Shown here piece after piece: positions 1-7,458 of a stretch of DNA of 14,911 nt (within the stretch, counting starts at the first letter, position 1; each line of letters opens with the position of its first letter). Made by a program: the position numbers and the translations under genes. The notes beneath the pieces were generated by a model that was not told the DNA's origin, did no database searches, and worked only from the letters and a program-made list of their open reading frames with translations. This stretch comes from CADCSY01 sp038255685. Its GTDB lineage: Bacteria; Actinomycetota; Acidimicrobiia; Acidimicrobiales; CADCSY01. Location: NCBI GenBank assembly GCA_038255685.1, contig JBBSLC010000071.1:1-14911 (forward strand). The letters are read 5' to 3'.

Positions 1-103
1 CGTGCGCCGCTACGTCGAGCTGCAGGGCGGACGGGTGTGGGTCGTGCCCGCCCTCGGTCCCGGCGCCACCATCGCCTTCACCCTCCCGCTCGCCCGGCGC
101 TGA
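1..103 (+). CDS. Sensor histidine kinase, C-terminal end (partial)
   Basis: Only the last 33 residues are in the window, read from base 2 to the TGA at 101-103. They end in GGRVWVVPALGPGATIAFTLPLARR split by no stop. The order 'GG-x-V-x-V ... GPGATIAFTLPL' is the usual end of a GHKL/HATPase_c domain, where the last glycine-rich box and final beta strand close the ATP-binding fold of two-component sensor kinases. The input domain and histidine lie to the left of the window, so the signal sensed cannot be told. The gene converges on the helicase, with 3 bp between the stop codons. Another GHKL ATPase cannot be excluded from so short a piece. Confidence 0.6.
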   Translation, partial: VRRYVELQGGRVWVVPALGPGATIAFTLPLARR

Positions 104-106
104 GCC

Positions 107-2644
107 TCAGCCGGCACCGGGGTCGTCGGTGACGGCGAGGACGACGATCACCGGTTCGCCCTCCTCATCCGATGCTGCGAGGTCGACGGTCGCGGTGATG
201 GCCCAGTCGTGGTCGCCGGCCGGATCGTCGAGGACCTGGCGCACCGACCACGTCCCCGTTCCCTCGACCACCTGGAACAGCTCGGGTCCCCGAGCCGCAG
301 GGCCGGTGCCGATGGAGGGGTGCCCGTCCCAGTACGGGGCGAGGACGGCGGCCCACCGCTCCCACTCCCATCCGGTCGCGTCGGCCAGCTCGCCGTTCGC
401 CTTGCGCGCCGCGAGCTCGGCGAGGTGGAACATGCGGTTACGGACCATGATCCGGAAGGCCCGGACGTTGCCGGTGAGGCTCGGAGGGACGTCGGGGAGC
501 GTGGGTTGCACCGCTGCCGGCTCGACCCCGGCGCGGAGCTGGTCCCACTCGTCGAGCAGGCTCGAGTCGACCTGTCGGACGATCTCGCCGAGCCACTCCG
601 TCACGTCGTAGACAGCGTCGGTCTTGGCGTCTTCGGGGACGTTCTGGACGAGTGCCTTGTAGGCGTCGGTGAGGTAGCGCAGCACGAGGCCCTCGGAGCG
701 GGCGAGGCCGTAGTGGTCGACGAACTCGGCGAAGCTCATGGCACGCTCGTACAGGTCCCGCGCCACGGACTTGGGCTTGATGTTGTGGTCGGCGACCCAG
801 GGGTGGCGCTCCCGGTAGGCGTCGAAGAGGCCGTAGGTGAGCTCGCGGAGGGGCTTGGGGTGCTCGATCGTCTCGAGGATCTCCATGCGCTCCTCGTACT
901 CGACGCCCTGCGCCTTGAGGTCGTTGATCACCTCGGTCTTCAGCTTCCAGAGCTGGGCGGCGAGGATCTGGCCCGGGTCCTCGAGGCTCGCCTCGACCAT
1001 GCTCAGCACATCGAGGGCGTGGGTGGGCTCGTCCTCGTCGAGGTGGGTGAGCGCCTCGAGCACGAAGGGCGACAGCGGCTGGTTCAGCGAGAAGTCACGC
1101 TGGAGGTCGGCGGCGACCCGCACGTCGATCGTGCCGTCGGCTCGGCTGACGCGCTCGATGATGTCGCCCGAGAGCAGTGACCGGCCGATGCTGACCGCCC
1201 GGCGGATGTGGCGACGCTGGTCCTTGCGGGGCTCGTGGTTGTCGGTGAGCAGACGCTTGAGCGCTGCCAGCCCGCCGTCCGGGCGGTCGAGGGTGTTGAG
1301 GATCATCGAGTGCGAGACCGAGAAGCTCGACGTCAGGATCTCGGGCGCGGCGGTGGTGAGCTTGGTGAAGGTGTCCTCCGACCACGGCACGAAGCCCCGC
1401 TCCGGCGCCTTCTTCTTCACGACCTTGCGGGCCTTCTTGCCGGCATCGGCCGCCTTGGTGATGGCCCGCTCGTTGTCGATGACGTGCTCGGGCGCCTGGG
1501 CCCAGACCGTGCCGGCCACGTCGTAGCCGGCGCGGCCCGCCCGGCCGGCGATCTGGTGGAACTCGCGGGCGCTGAGGAGCCGGGTGCGGGTGCCGTCGTA
1601 CTTGCACAGCTGGGTGAGGAGCACGGTGCGGATCGGGACGTTGATCCCGACCCCGAGCGTGTCGGTGCCGCAGATCACCTTGAGGTGACCGTCCTGCGCG
1701 AGCTTCTCGACGAGGAGGCGGTACTTGGGGAGCATCCCGGCGTGGTGCACGCCGATGCCGTGGCGCACGTAGCGGGACAGGTACTTCCCGAACCCGGAAC
1801 CGAACTTGAAGGCGCCGATGGCATCGGCGATGGCGTCCTTCTCCTCCCGGGTGCAGACGTTGGTGCTCATGAGCGACTGGGCCCGCTCCACCGCAGCCAC
1901 CTGGGTGAAGTGCACGACGTAGACCGGGGCCCGGTTCGTGGCGAGCAGCTCTTCGATCGACTCGTGCAGCGGCGTGCGCCGGAACTCGAAGTCGAGGGGG
2001 ACGGGGCGCGTCGCGCTGCTCACCACGGCCGTGGGGCGACCGGTGCGCCGCTCGAGGTCGTCGACGAAGCGGGAGACGTCGCCGAGGGTCGCCGACATCA
2101 GGACGAACTGGGCCTGGGGCAGCGTGAGGAGGGGGACCTGCCACGCCCAGCCCCGGTCGGGATCGGCGTAGAAGTGGAACTCGTCCATGACGACCTGGTC
2201 GACCTGGGCGGCGTCGCCCTCTCGCAGCGCGAGGTTGGCGAGGATCTCCGCCGTGCAGCAGATCACGGGGGCGCCGGCGTTGACGCTCGCATCGCCGGTC
2301 ATCATCCCGACGTGGTCGGAGCCGAGCTGGCGGCACAGGGCGAAGAACTTCTCGCTCACGAGCGCCTTGATCGGCGCCGTGTAGAAGCTGCGCTGGCCCT
2401 GGCCGATGGCAGCCACGTGGGCGGCGAGGGCGACCATCGACTTCCCCGACCCGGTCGGCGTCGAGACGATGACGTTGCTCCCCGAGTAGACCTCGACGAT
2501 CGCCTCCTCCTGGGCCTCGTAGAGCGACATCCCCGAGTCCGACACCCACGACGTGAAGCTGTCGAGCAGCTCGTACGGCCCCGCCCCCGGCACGATCCGG
2601 TCCACGAGCGTGCCAGGACCGACCGGCGCAGCGAGCTCGCTCAT
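107..2644 (-). CDS. Ski2-like DEFH-box RNA helicase (DUF3516-type)
   Basis: An 845-residue superfamily 2 helicase, likely ATP-driven and acting on RNA in the cytoplasm. Visible motifs are Walker A TPTGSGKS (62-69), motif II DEFH (154-157), motif III SAT (184-186) and motif VI QIAGRAGRAG (364-373). GTDTLGVGINVPIRT (326-340) is the motif V region of Ski2/Mtr4-type enzymes. A lysine-rich stretch (about 403-412) follows the second RecA domain. The last 400 residues are mostly helical and match, by general character, the DUF3516 C-terminal region of actinobacterial family members. The ATG at 2644 was chosen because it follows a G-rich stretch and removes 40 atypical residues that a longer frame (to 2764) would add, ending against the tRNA gene. 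It reads away from the tRNA. The exact RNA target is unknown. Confidence 0.85.
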   Translation of the reverse strand: MSELAAPVGPGTLVDRIVPGAGPYELLDSFTSWVSDSGMSLYEAQEEAIVEVYSGSNVIVSTPTGSGKSMVALAAHVAAIGQGQRSFYTAPIKALVSEKFFALCRQLGSDHVGMMTGDASVNAGAPVICCTAEILANLALREGDAAQVDQVVMDEFHFYADPDRGWAWQVPLLTLPQAQFVLMSATLGDVSRFVDDLERRTGRPTAVVSSATRPVPLDFEFRRTPLHESIEELLATNRAPVYVVHFTQVAAVERAQSLMSTNVCTREEKDAIADAIGAFKFGSGFGKYLSRYVRHGIGVHHAGMLPKYRLLVEKLAQDGHLKVICGTDTLGVGINVPIRTVLLTQLCKYDGTRTRLLSAREFHQIAGRAGRAGYDVAGTVWAQAPEHVIDNERAITKAADAGKKARKVVKKKAPERGFVPWSEDTFTKLTTAAPEILTSSFSVSHSMILNTLDRPDGGLAALKRLLTDNHEPRKDQRRHIRRAVSIGRSLLSGDIIERVSRADGTIDVRVAADLQRDFSLNQPLSPFVLEALTHLDEDEPTHALDVLSMVEASLEDPGQILAAQLWKLKTEVINDLKAQGVEYEERMEILETIEHPKPLRELTYGLFDAYRERHPWVADHNIKPKSVARDLYERAMSFAEFVDHYGLARSEGLVLRYLTDAYKALVQNVPEDAKTDAVYDVTEWLGEIVRQVDSSLLDEWDQLRAGVEPAAVQPTLPDVPPSLTGNVRAFRIMVRNRMFHLAELAARKANGELADATGWEWERWAAVLAPYWDGHPSIGTGPAARGPELFQVVEGTGTWSVRQVLDDPAGDHDWAITATVDLAASDEEGEPVIVVLAVTDDPGAG

Positions 2645-2721
2645 CCCCCCAGCGTGCCCGAACCCGTCGCCGACGACGTCCCACCGCCCAACCCACCGGA
2701 CTCCGACGCGCCCTGTGACGG

Positions 2722-2752
2722 TGGACGAGGCCCGCAGAAGGGCTGCTATCGT
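2722..2752 (+). promoter_or_regulatory. Probable promoter of tRNA-Ala
   Basis: A -10 element TATCGT (2747-2752) fits the actinobacterial TANNNT form. It lies 12 bp before the mature tRNA 5' end, so transcription would start about 2759 with a very short leader. The best -35 candidate is TGGACG (2722-2727), 19 bp upstream, which is a long spacer. The -10 is convincing; the -35 is weak. Confidence 0.45.
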
Positions 2753-2764
2753 GGCCTGCCTCAC

Positions 2765-2837
2765 GGGGCTTTAGCTCAGTTGGTAGAGCGCTTCCATGGC
2801 ATGGAAGAGGTCAGGGGTTCGATTCCCCTAAGCTCCA
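2765..2837 (+). tRNA. tRNA-Ala (anticodon GGC)
   Basis: A complete 73-nt cloverleaf folds by eye. The acceptor stem is GGGGCTT (2765-2771) with AAGCTCC (2830-2836). The D stem is GCTC/GAGC, the anticodon stem CTTCC/GGAAG, the loop ATGGCAT with anticodon GGC (2798-2800), the variable loop AGGTC, and the T stem AGGGG/CCCCT with loop TTCGATT. The third acceptor pair is G3:U70, the main identity mark for alanyl-tRNA synthetase, so the amino acid is supported twice. The discriminator is A2837. The 3' CCA is not encoded (next bases CTC) and must be added after transcription. It reads GCC codons, very frequent in this DNA. The last 10 bases overlap the 3' end of ald on the other strand. Confidence 0.97.
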
Positions 2838-3961
2838 CTCCCCGCCTCCGCCTTCACCCCCAGCGCTTCCGCGACGACCGGGTTGACGACTGTGCCTCCC
2901 TCGGTGTTGAGGCCGTGGGCGAGGACCGGGTCACGGCGGCAGGCTCCGGTCGGGCCGTGGACGGCGAGCTCGACCAGGTACGGGAGCGTGGCGTTCGTCA
3001 GCGCGAGCGTCGAGGTGTACGGCACCGCACCGGGGATGTTCCCGACGCAGGAGTGGACGACCCCGTGGGCCACGTAGGTCGGGTCGTGGTGGGTCGTCTC
3101 CCGGGCGGTGGCGATGCAACCGCCCTGGTCGATGGCGACGTCGATGATGACCGCGCCCGGCATCATCGACTGCACCATCTCCTCGGTGACCACAATCGGC
3201 GCCCGGCGGCCAGCGACGAGCACGGCACCGATCAAGAGGTCGGCCTGGGCGACGCAGCGCTCGACCGTCCCCCGGTTGGAGGCGAGGGTCGTGATCCGCC
3301 CGGTGATGATCTGGTCGAGGTAGCGAAGGCGCTCGAGGTTCAGGTCCAGCAGGTCGACCTCGGCGCCCATGCCCGCCGCGACCACGGCGGCCGCCCAGCC
3401 CACGTTGCCGGCACCGATCACCGTCACCCGGCCCGGCTGCACGCCGGGAGCCCCACCGAGGAGCACGCCGCGGCCGCCCTGGGGCGCCTCGAGGAAGCGC
3501 GCCCCGGCTTGGACGGCCATGCTCCCGGCGATCTCGCTCATCGGCGCGAGCAGCGGCAGCGAGCCATCGGGCTTCATGACCGTCTCGTAGGCGATGCCCG
3601 TCGTGCCCGCTGCGCACAGCGCTTCGGCCACTGCCGGGTACGCAGCGAGGTGCAGGTACGTGAACAGGGTGAGGTCGTCCCGCAGGAGCGGGAGCTCCTC
3701 GGTCTGCGGCTCCTTCACCTTGCACACGAGCCCGGCTCGTGCCCACACCTCCTCGGCGCTGGCAACGACCTCGGCGCCGCACGCCACGTACGACTCGTCG
3801 GTGATGCTCGCACCGAGGCCGGCACCGGCCTCGACGAGGACCGAGACGTCGTGTGCCCGCAGCTCGCGGACGCCGTCAGGTGTGAGCGCCACCCGACGCT
3901 CGTCGTCCTTCACCTCGGCCGGGATCCCGACCACCAGCGGAGCAGCGGACGCCGTGCTCAC
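2828..3961 (-). CDS. ald: Alanine dehydrogenase
   Basis: NAD-dependent alanine dehydrogenase, reversibly converting L-alanine to pyruvate and ammonium. The 377 residues match the usual ~370. Residues matching the known active site (numbers offset by 8 from the M. tuberculosis enzyme) are R23 in RRVALTP, K83 in KVKEP, H104 in YLHLA and D278 in VAIDQGGC. The NAD site is VIGAGNVG (181-188) with D206 following. The block from HGVVHSCVGNIPGAVP (299-314) is typical of the family. The start is GTG at 3961-3959, whose bases overlap the rsfS TGA as GTGA, so translation is probably coupled to rsfS. It is the last gene of the nadD operon. Its TAG stop and final two codons lie on the complement of the tRNA-Ala acceptor stem, and no separate terminator is visible. 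Confidence 0.95.
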   Translation of the reverse strand: MSTASAAPLVVGIPAEVKDDERRVALTPDGVRELRAHDVSVLVEAGAGLGASITDESYVACGAEVVASAEEVWARAGLVCKVKEPQTEELPLLRDDLTLFTYLHLAAYPAVAEALCAAGTTGIAYETVMKPDGSLPLLAPMSEIAGSMAVQAGARFLEAPQGGRGVLLGGAPGVQPGRVTVIGAGNVGWAAAVVAAGMGAEVDLLDLNLERLRYLDQIITGRITTLASNRGTVERCVAQADLLIGAVLVAGRRAPIVVTEEMVQSMMPGAVIIDVAIDQGGCIATARETTHHDPTYVAHGVVHSCVGNIPGAVPYTSTLALTNATLPYLVELAVHGPTGACRRDPVLAHGLNTEGGTVVNPVVAEALGVKAEAGSGA

Positions 3962-4365
3962 GGCAGCTCGCCGCCACCTGCGCCGTCGGGCTCCCAGTCG
4001 AGTCGGGGGACGTCGCCCCAGAGGCGCTCGAGCTCGTAGAACGACCGCACCTCGTCCAGGAACACGTGGACGACGACGTCGCCGAAGTCGAGCAGGACCC
4101 AGCGGGCGTCGTCCATGCCCTCGACCCGCAGCGGTCCGTCACCGCTCTGGGCCTTGACCTGCGCCTCGACCTCCTCGGCGATGGTGCGCACCTGGCGCGG
4201 GTTCCCCGCACTGGTGATGACGAACCAATCGACGATGGCGAGGACCTCGCCCACGTCGAGTCCGACGATGTCGGTTCCCTGCTTCGCGTCGGCCGCCCGA
4301 GCAGCCATCAGGGCGCGGGCCCGGCTGTCGTCGGTGGTGCGTGCGGTGGTCGTGGTGTCGGTCAG
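3958..4365 (-). CDS. rsfS: Ribosomal silencing factor RsfS
   Basis: RsfS (YbeB/Iojap family) binds uL14 on the 50S subunit and blocks subunit joining when nutrients are short. Family blocks seen are TDIVGLDV (31-38), DWFVITSAGNPRQV (46-59), then GMDDARWVLLDFGDVVVHVF (83-102) and ELERLWGDVP (111-120). The call uses a CTG start at 4365-4363, giving 135 residues beginning M-TDTTTTARTTDDSRARALM. CTG is preceded by GGAG with a 7-nt spacer and keeps the first family helix whole. The next ATG (4308) has no Shine-Dalgarno and would cut that helix. The nearest upstream alternative I followed, a GTG at 4527, would overlap the preceding gene by 137 bp and add low-complexity sequence. The position, nadD > LCP-type gene > rsfS, is a familiar bacterial arrangement. 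The gene is sure; the start is less so. Confidence 0.88.
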   Translation of the reverse strand: MTDTTTTARTTDDSRARALMAARAADAKQGTDIVGLDVGEVLAIVDWFVITSAGNPRQVRTIAEEVEAQVKAQSGDGPLRVEGMDDARWVLLDFGDVVVHVFLDEVRSFYELERLWGDVPRLDWEPDGAGGGELP

Positions 4366-4372
4366 GACCTGG

Positions 4373-4376
4373 CTCC
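4373..4376 (-). promoter_or_regulatory. Shine-Dalgarno of rsfS supporting a CTG start
   Basis: On the minus strand AGACGGAG ends here, followed by the 7-nt spacer CCAGGTC and then CTG (4365-4363). It lies 14 bp after the stop of the upstream gene (4391). No ATG, GTG or TTG in the rsfS frame sits at a suitable distance. Confidence 0.5.
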
Positions 4377-4390
4377 GTCTGTCATCGGGG

Positions 4391-5689
4391 TCAGGCCCCG
4401 GGTTCGGTCGTGGTGGTGGTGGCCTCGGCGACGAAGTCGGCACCGATGACCACGGTGACGTCGACGACGTCGAGCGCCACCAGGCTACGGACCACCTCAC
4501 CGACTCCGAGCGCCCGCTGCACGGCACGGGCCGACTCGAGGTCCTCGTCCCGGTAGAAGACGATCTGGGTGGTCTCGTAGTCGAAGCGGTCGGCGTTGCC
4601 CGTGAGCGACACCACGGCGCCGGCGGGCACGAGCGTAGGCTGGACCTGTTGGGCGAGCCCGGGCACCCCCGTCCCGTTCAGGACCTGCACCCGCACCCTG
4701 GCGCTCGAGGTGCCCGCCGCACCGGGCGCGATCTCGGCGATCAGCGCATCGAGCTCGGCACCCTGCACGGCGTAGAGGTCGTCGGCGGGCCCGGTGCCGG
4801 TCGCGAGGACCTCGACGGGGAGCAGGTCGTAACCGACCTCGCCGGCGCCGAGCTGGGTGAGGATCGCACCGAGGCCAGGTGCGCCGCTCGCCTCGGCCAC
4901 GTCGGCGCCGCCGGCGATGGCGGCGAGCCACGCCCGCCAGAACGCCTGGTGTCGCACGAGGCGATCGAGATCGCTCCCGCTCCCCCGCTGCTCGAGCAGC
5001 TCGGGCACTGCCGCCGGGGCGATGTCGACCGGGCCTGCAGCGAAGACGGTCTCGACACGCCCGGCGTCGGTCACCACCTCGACGGCCGACGGCAGCTCGA
5101 CGCGGAGCACGCCCGCGGGCTCGACGAGCGAGGTGAGCGCAGCGGGCGTGAGGATGGCGACCTCGTCGAAGGTCAGGCCGATCAGGTTCTCGACGGCCTG
5201 CTGCAGGAGGGGCAGCCCCCCGAGGGCGAAGGCGTCCCGGAGCGGGCTGAGGCCGAACGACGGCACCTCGACCATGGAGCCGACCGGCGCGAAGACAAGA
5301 TCGCCCCCGTCACCACCCTCGGCCACGACGAGGATCGTGACGCCCACGATGCCACCGTCGGTCCCCTGCTGGACGAACAGCGCCCTCGGCGGGGGCGGCA
5401 CGGCCTCGTCGGGCACCACGCTCGTGGCCGTCGCCTCGAGTGGCGCCGGGTCGTCGCCGACGCCCGACAGGTTGCGGTAGCCGAAGGCGACGAGCACGAC
5501 GAGCCCGACGACGAGGCCGACCACCACGACGCCGAAGCCGATGGACCGGCGCCGCCCTGAGCTCCGACGCCGGTTCCGCTGCGCACGCCGCGCTCCGTCA
5601 CCGGTCGCCGGCAGCGAGACCGCGCTCGGCGCAGCCGACGGCGTCCCGTCGTCGAGCGCCCCACGCTCGCTCGTCGGGACGTCGCTCAT
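4391..5689 (-). CDS. Degenerate LCP-like membrane protein with LytR_C domain
   Basis: A 432-residue protein. Order: a basic cytoplasmic N-terminus (RRAQRNRRRSSGRRR, 34-48), one membrane helix (about 50-70), a short linker, an LCP-like region (about 105-260) and a C-terminal LytR_C domain (about 330-419, starting VRVQVLNGTGVPGLAQQVQ). LCP proteins attach glycopolymers to peptidoglycan from undecaprenyl phosphate carriers. The LCP region here keeps the family outline (FALGGLPLLQQAVENLIGL; DLDRLVRHQ at 240-248). However, the usual acidic residue of 'SDT' and the Arg-Asp of 'PRDT' are replaced by GVTILVV and VGSMVEVP. It may be a non-catalytic, structural or regulatory relative. Its ATG (5689) overlaps the nadD TGA as ATGA, so the two are likely translationally coupled. 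The tail is Thr-rich. Confidence 0.75.
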   Translation of the reverse strand: MSDVPTSERGALDDGTPSAAPSAVSLPATGDGARRAQRNRRRSSGRRRSIGFGVVVVGLVVGLVVLVAFGYRNLSGVGDDPAPLEATATSVVPDEAVPPPPRALFVQQGTDGGIVGVTILVVAEGGDGGDLVFAPVGSMVEVPSFGLSPLRDAFALGGLPLLQQAVENLIGLTFDEVAILTPAALTSLVEPAGVLRVELPSAVEVVTDAGRVETVFAAGPVDIAPAAVPELLEQRGSGSDLDRLVRHQAFWRAWLAAIAGGADVAEASGAPGLGAILTQLGAGEVGYDLLPVEVLATGTGPADDLYAVQGAELDALIAEIAPGAAGTSSARVRVQVLNGTGVPGLAQQVQPTLVPAGAVVSLTGNADRFDYETTQIVFYRDEDLESARAVQRALGVGEVVRSLVALDVVDVTVVIGADFVAEATTTTTEPGA

Positions 5690-6279
5690 CCCGCGGGATC
5701 GTACAGACGGCGCTCTCTGATGACCTGGACCACCCGGTCGGGGACGAGCCACTCGAGTGGACGGCCGTCACCGGCACGCGCCCGCAGATCGGTGCTCGAG
5801 ACCTCGAGCCGTGGCACCTCCACCACCGTGTGCCGCCAGCCCTCGGGCGGTGCGAGGTCCGTCGCCCCGGGGCGGGTCACCACGACCAGCTGGCACTGCT
5901 CGCGCACCTCGTCGATCCGATGCCACGTGGCGAGGCCGCTCGCGGCATCCGAGCCCACGACGAGGTGCAGCTCGGCCCCGGGGTGCGCTCCGGCGAGCTC
6001 GGCGAGGGTGTCTGCGGTGTAGGAGGGGCCGCCCCTGCGCACCTCGAGGTCGCACGCCTCGACGCCGGTCATGCCGTCGACCGCAGCGTGCACCATGGCC
6101 AGACGATCGGCCGCCGGGGTCACCACGTGATCGACCTTTTGCCACGGGTCGTTGGCCACGACGAGGAGCACGCGGTCGAGGCCGAGGGCGTGCCTGACGT
6201 TCACTGCCGTCACCAGGTGTCCGATGTGGACAGGGTCGAAGGTGCCACCGAAGACCCCGAGCCGCTCTCGCTCGCTCAT
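5686..6279 (-). CDS. nadD: Nicotinate-mononucleotide adenylyltransferase
   Basis: NadD transfers AMP from ATP to nicotinate mononucleotide, making deamido-NAD in NAD synthesis. The 197 residues are the usual size. The nucleotidyltransferase signature is GGTFDPVHIGH (11-21), containing the HxGH site. SYTADTLAEL (86-95) and VVGSDAASGLATWHR (107-121) form the nucleotide and substrate pockets. EVSSTDLRAR (159-168) is the family's ISSTxxR-type motif. The ATG at 6279 has AGAGG with a 7-nt spacer. The open frame runs much further upstream, but that sequence opposes the sigma factor and DAHP synthase genes and has no NadD similarity. It is the first gene of the operon nadD > LCP-like > rsfS > ald and diverges from the sigma factor gene. 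Confidence 0.95.
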   Translation of the reverse strand: MSERERLGVFGGTFDPVHIGHLVTAVNVRHALGLDRVLLVVANDPWQKVDHVVTPAADRLAMVHAAVDGMTGVEACDLEVRRGGPSYTADTLAELAGAHPGAELHLVVGSDAASGLATWHRIDEVREQCQLVVVTRPGATDLAPPEGWRHTVVEVPRLEVSSTDLRARAGDGRPLEWLVPDRVVQVIRERRLYDPAG

Positions 6280-6522
6280 CGGGATGCCTCTGGGCGGCGC
6301 TGCGACGGGTCCGCCGGGGAGCCCGCTCGAGCATCCGCACCGGCGGGTGGCGCCGTAGATCCAGTGACGCACGCAGCCAGCCGGTACGACCCGGCGCCGC
6401 TGGGTATCGGAGACACGGGAACAGGCGCCGAGCGCTCTCGGCAAACGGCGTGAGCCGGCGCGGCCGCAAACCCCGCCAGACGCACAGGCACCTGCACAGC
6501 TCGGAGCTGGGATGGGACGAGG
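6280..6522. other. Divergent intergenic region nadD / sigma factor
   Basis: This 243-bp gap must hold the promoters for nadD (minus) and the sigma gene (plus). I see no clear -35/-10 pair for either. It has three GGCGCC palindromes and one perfect short hairpin (6427-6442). No open frame here looks like a real gene. Confidence 0.5.
6427..6442. repeat. Inverted repeat upstream of sigma factor gene
   Basis: Perfect 6-bp arms GCCGAG and CTCGGC surround a 4-nt CGCT centre, 80 bp before the sigma ATG. It could be an operator or an mRNA leader hairpin. In 70% GC DNA a repeat this short may also be chance. Confidence 0.35.
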
Positions 6523-7350
6523 ATGAGAGACGCAGTCGGACAGTACCTCTACGAGATCGGCATGGTGCCCCTGCTCGACGCTGCCTCCGAGCGCACGCTG
6601 AGCCAGGAGATCGAGGCAGGCCGCGCCGCCCAGCAACGACTCGACGCAGGCGAACGTGGCGGCGAGCTGACGAGGGCGGTCCGCGGTGCAGCCAGGGCGC
6701 GGGATCGCTTCATCCGGGCGAACCTGCGCCTCGTCGTCAGCATCGCTCGGCGCTACCCCCTCCCGCCCGGCATGGACCTGCTCGACCTGGTCCAAGAGGG
6801 CAACCTCGGCCTCGAGCACGCCGTCGAGAAGTTCGACTGGCGCAAGGGGTTCAAGTTCTCCACGTACGCCACGTTCTGGATACGCCAGTCGATCGGTCGG
6901 GCCCTCGACCAGAAGGCCAGCCTGGTGCGCCTCCCGAGCGAGCGGTCTGCGCAGCTGCGCGCTGCACTTCGGGCAGTATCGGGCGAGGGGGACGACCTCG
7001 ACGCCGAGCTCGCCAACCTGCACCGCCTTGCCACGCCGACGAGCCTCGACCGCACGGTCGGCGAGGACGGCGAGCAGGAGCTGGTGGACCTCCTGCCAGA
7101 CCAGGTGCCAGGCCCGGAGCAGGTCGTCGTCGACCAGATGCAACAGGAGCTTGTGACGGGCCTCCTGGACCGGCTCGATCCTCGAGCAAAGCTCGCCGTC
7201 GAGCACCGGTTCGGTCTCGCTGACGGCGAGCGGCACAGCTTCCGGGAGGTCGGCGAGGTCCTCGGCGTCACCGCTGAGGCCGCTCGTCGCATCGTGAAGC
7301 GAGCCGTCGACGACCTCCGGCTCGACATCGACGCCATCGTCGCTGCGTGA
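6523..7350 (+). CDS. Sigma-70 family RNA polymerase sigma factor (group 2/3-like)
   Basis: A 275-residue sigma factor. Region 1.2 is YLYEIGMVPLLDAASERTL (8-26). Region 2 runs from about 57 to 130, with NLRLVVSIARRY (67-78) and GNLGLEHAVEKFDWRKGFKF (93-112). STYATFWIRQSIGRALDQK (113-131) carries the -10 recognition surface and is close to primary sigma factors. Region 3 is short or diverged (about 140-195). Region 4 ends in SFREVGEVLGVTAEAARRIVKRAVDDLR (239-266), a helix-turn-helix where the usual 'RERVRQIE' recognition helix reads AEAARRIV. So -10 choice should be housekeeping-like, while -35 contact may differ. ATG 6523 follows GGGACGAGG. No anti-sigma gene is adjacent. The regulon is unknown. 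Confidence 0.85.
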   Translation: MRDAVGQYLYEIGMVPLLDAASERTLSQEIEAGRAAQQRLDAGERGGELTRAVRGAARARDRFIRANLRLVVSIARRYPLPPGMDLLDLVQEGNLGLEHAVEKFDWRKGFKFSTYATFWIRQSIGRALDQKASLVRLPSERSAQLRAALRAVSGEGDDLDAELANLHRLATPTSLDRTVGEDGEQELVDLLPDQVPGPEQVVVDQMQQELVTGLLDRLDPRAKLAVEHRFGLADGERHSFREVGEVLGVTAEAARRIVKRAVDDLRLDIDAIVAA

Positions 7351-7364
7351 GCGCGCAGCAAACG

Positions 7365-7397
7365 CCGCCGTCCGCAGCACACCGGCGGACCGACGGC
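7365..7397 (+). terminator. GC-rich hairpin(s) after the sigma gene, possible terminator
   Basis: Fifteen bases after the sigma stop, CCGCCG (7365-7370) can pair with CGGCGG (7383-7388). Alternatively GCCGTC (7367-7372) can pair with GACGGC (7392-7397). The two stems exclude each other. There is no U run afterwards, so this is a weak terminator call and could be part of the aroG leader. Confidence 0.3.
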
Positions 7398-7458
7398 GCA
7401 GCGGTGACGCCGAGCAAGCCCTTTGCCACCGCCACCCGATCTGGAGGACGCTAGAGCC

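Noticed and set aside
2645..2764. Upstream extension of the helicase to 2764
   Set aside because: The extra 40 residues lack family similarity and end one base short of the tRNA gene. The ATG at 2644 has a G-rich stretch before it and gives a usual N-terminus.
2838..2840. Encoded CCA at the tRNA-Ala 3' end
   Set aside because: The bases after the discriminator are CTC, so CCA is not encoded.
1208..4039. A very long open frame (943 codons) on the + strand opposite the helicase, tRNA and ald
   Set aside because: It spans a tRNA gene and runs antisense to two clear enzymes. Its product is Gly/Asp/Arg/Val-rich with no domain. Such frames are usual artefacts at 70% GC.
4115..5560. Long + strand frame opposite the rsfS and LCP-like genes
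   Set aside because: Low-complexity Asp/Gly/Glu/Arg product; the minus strand carries recognisable domains.
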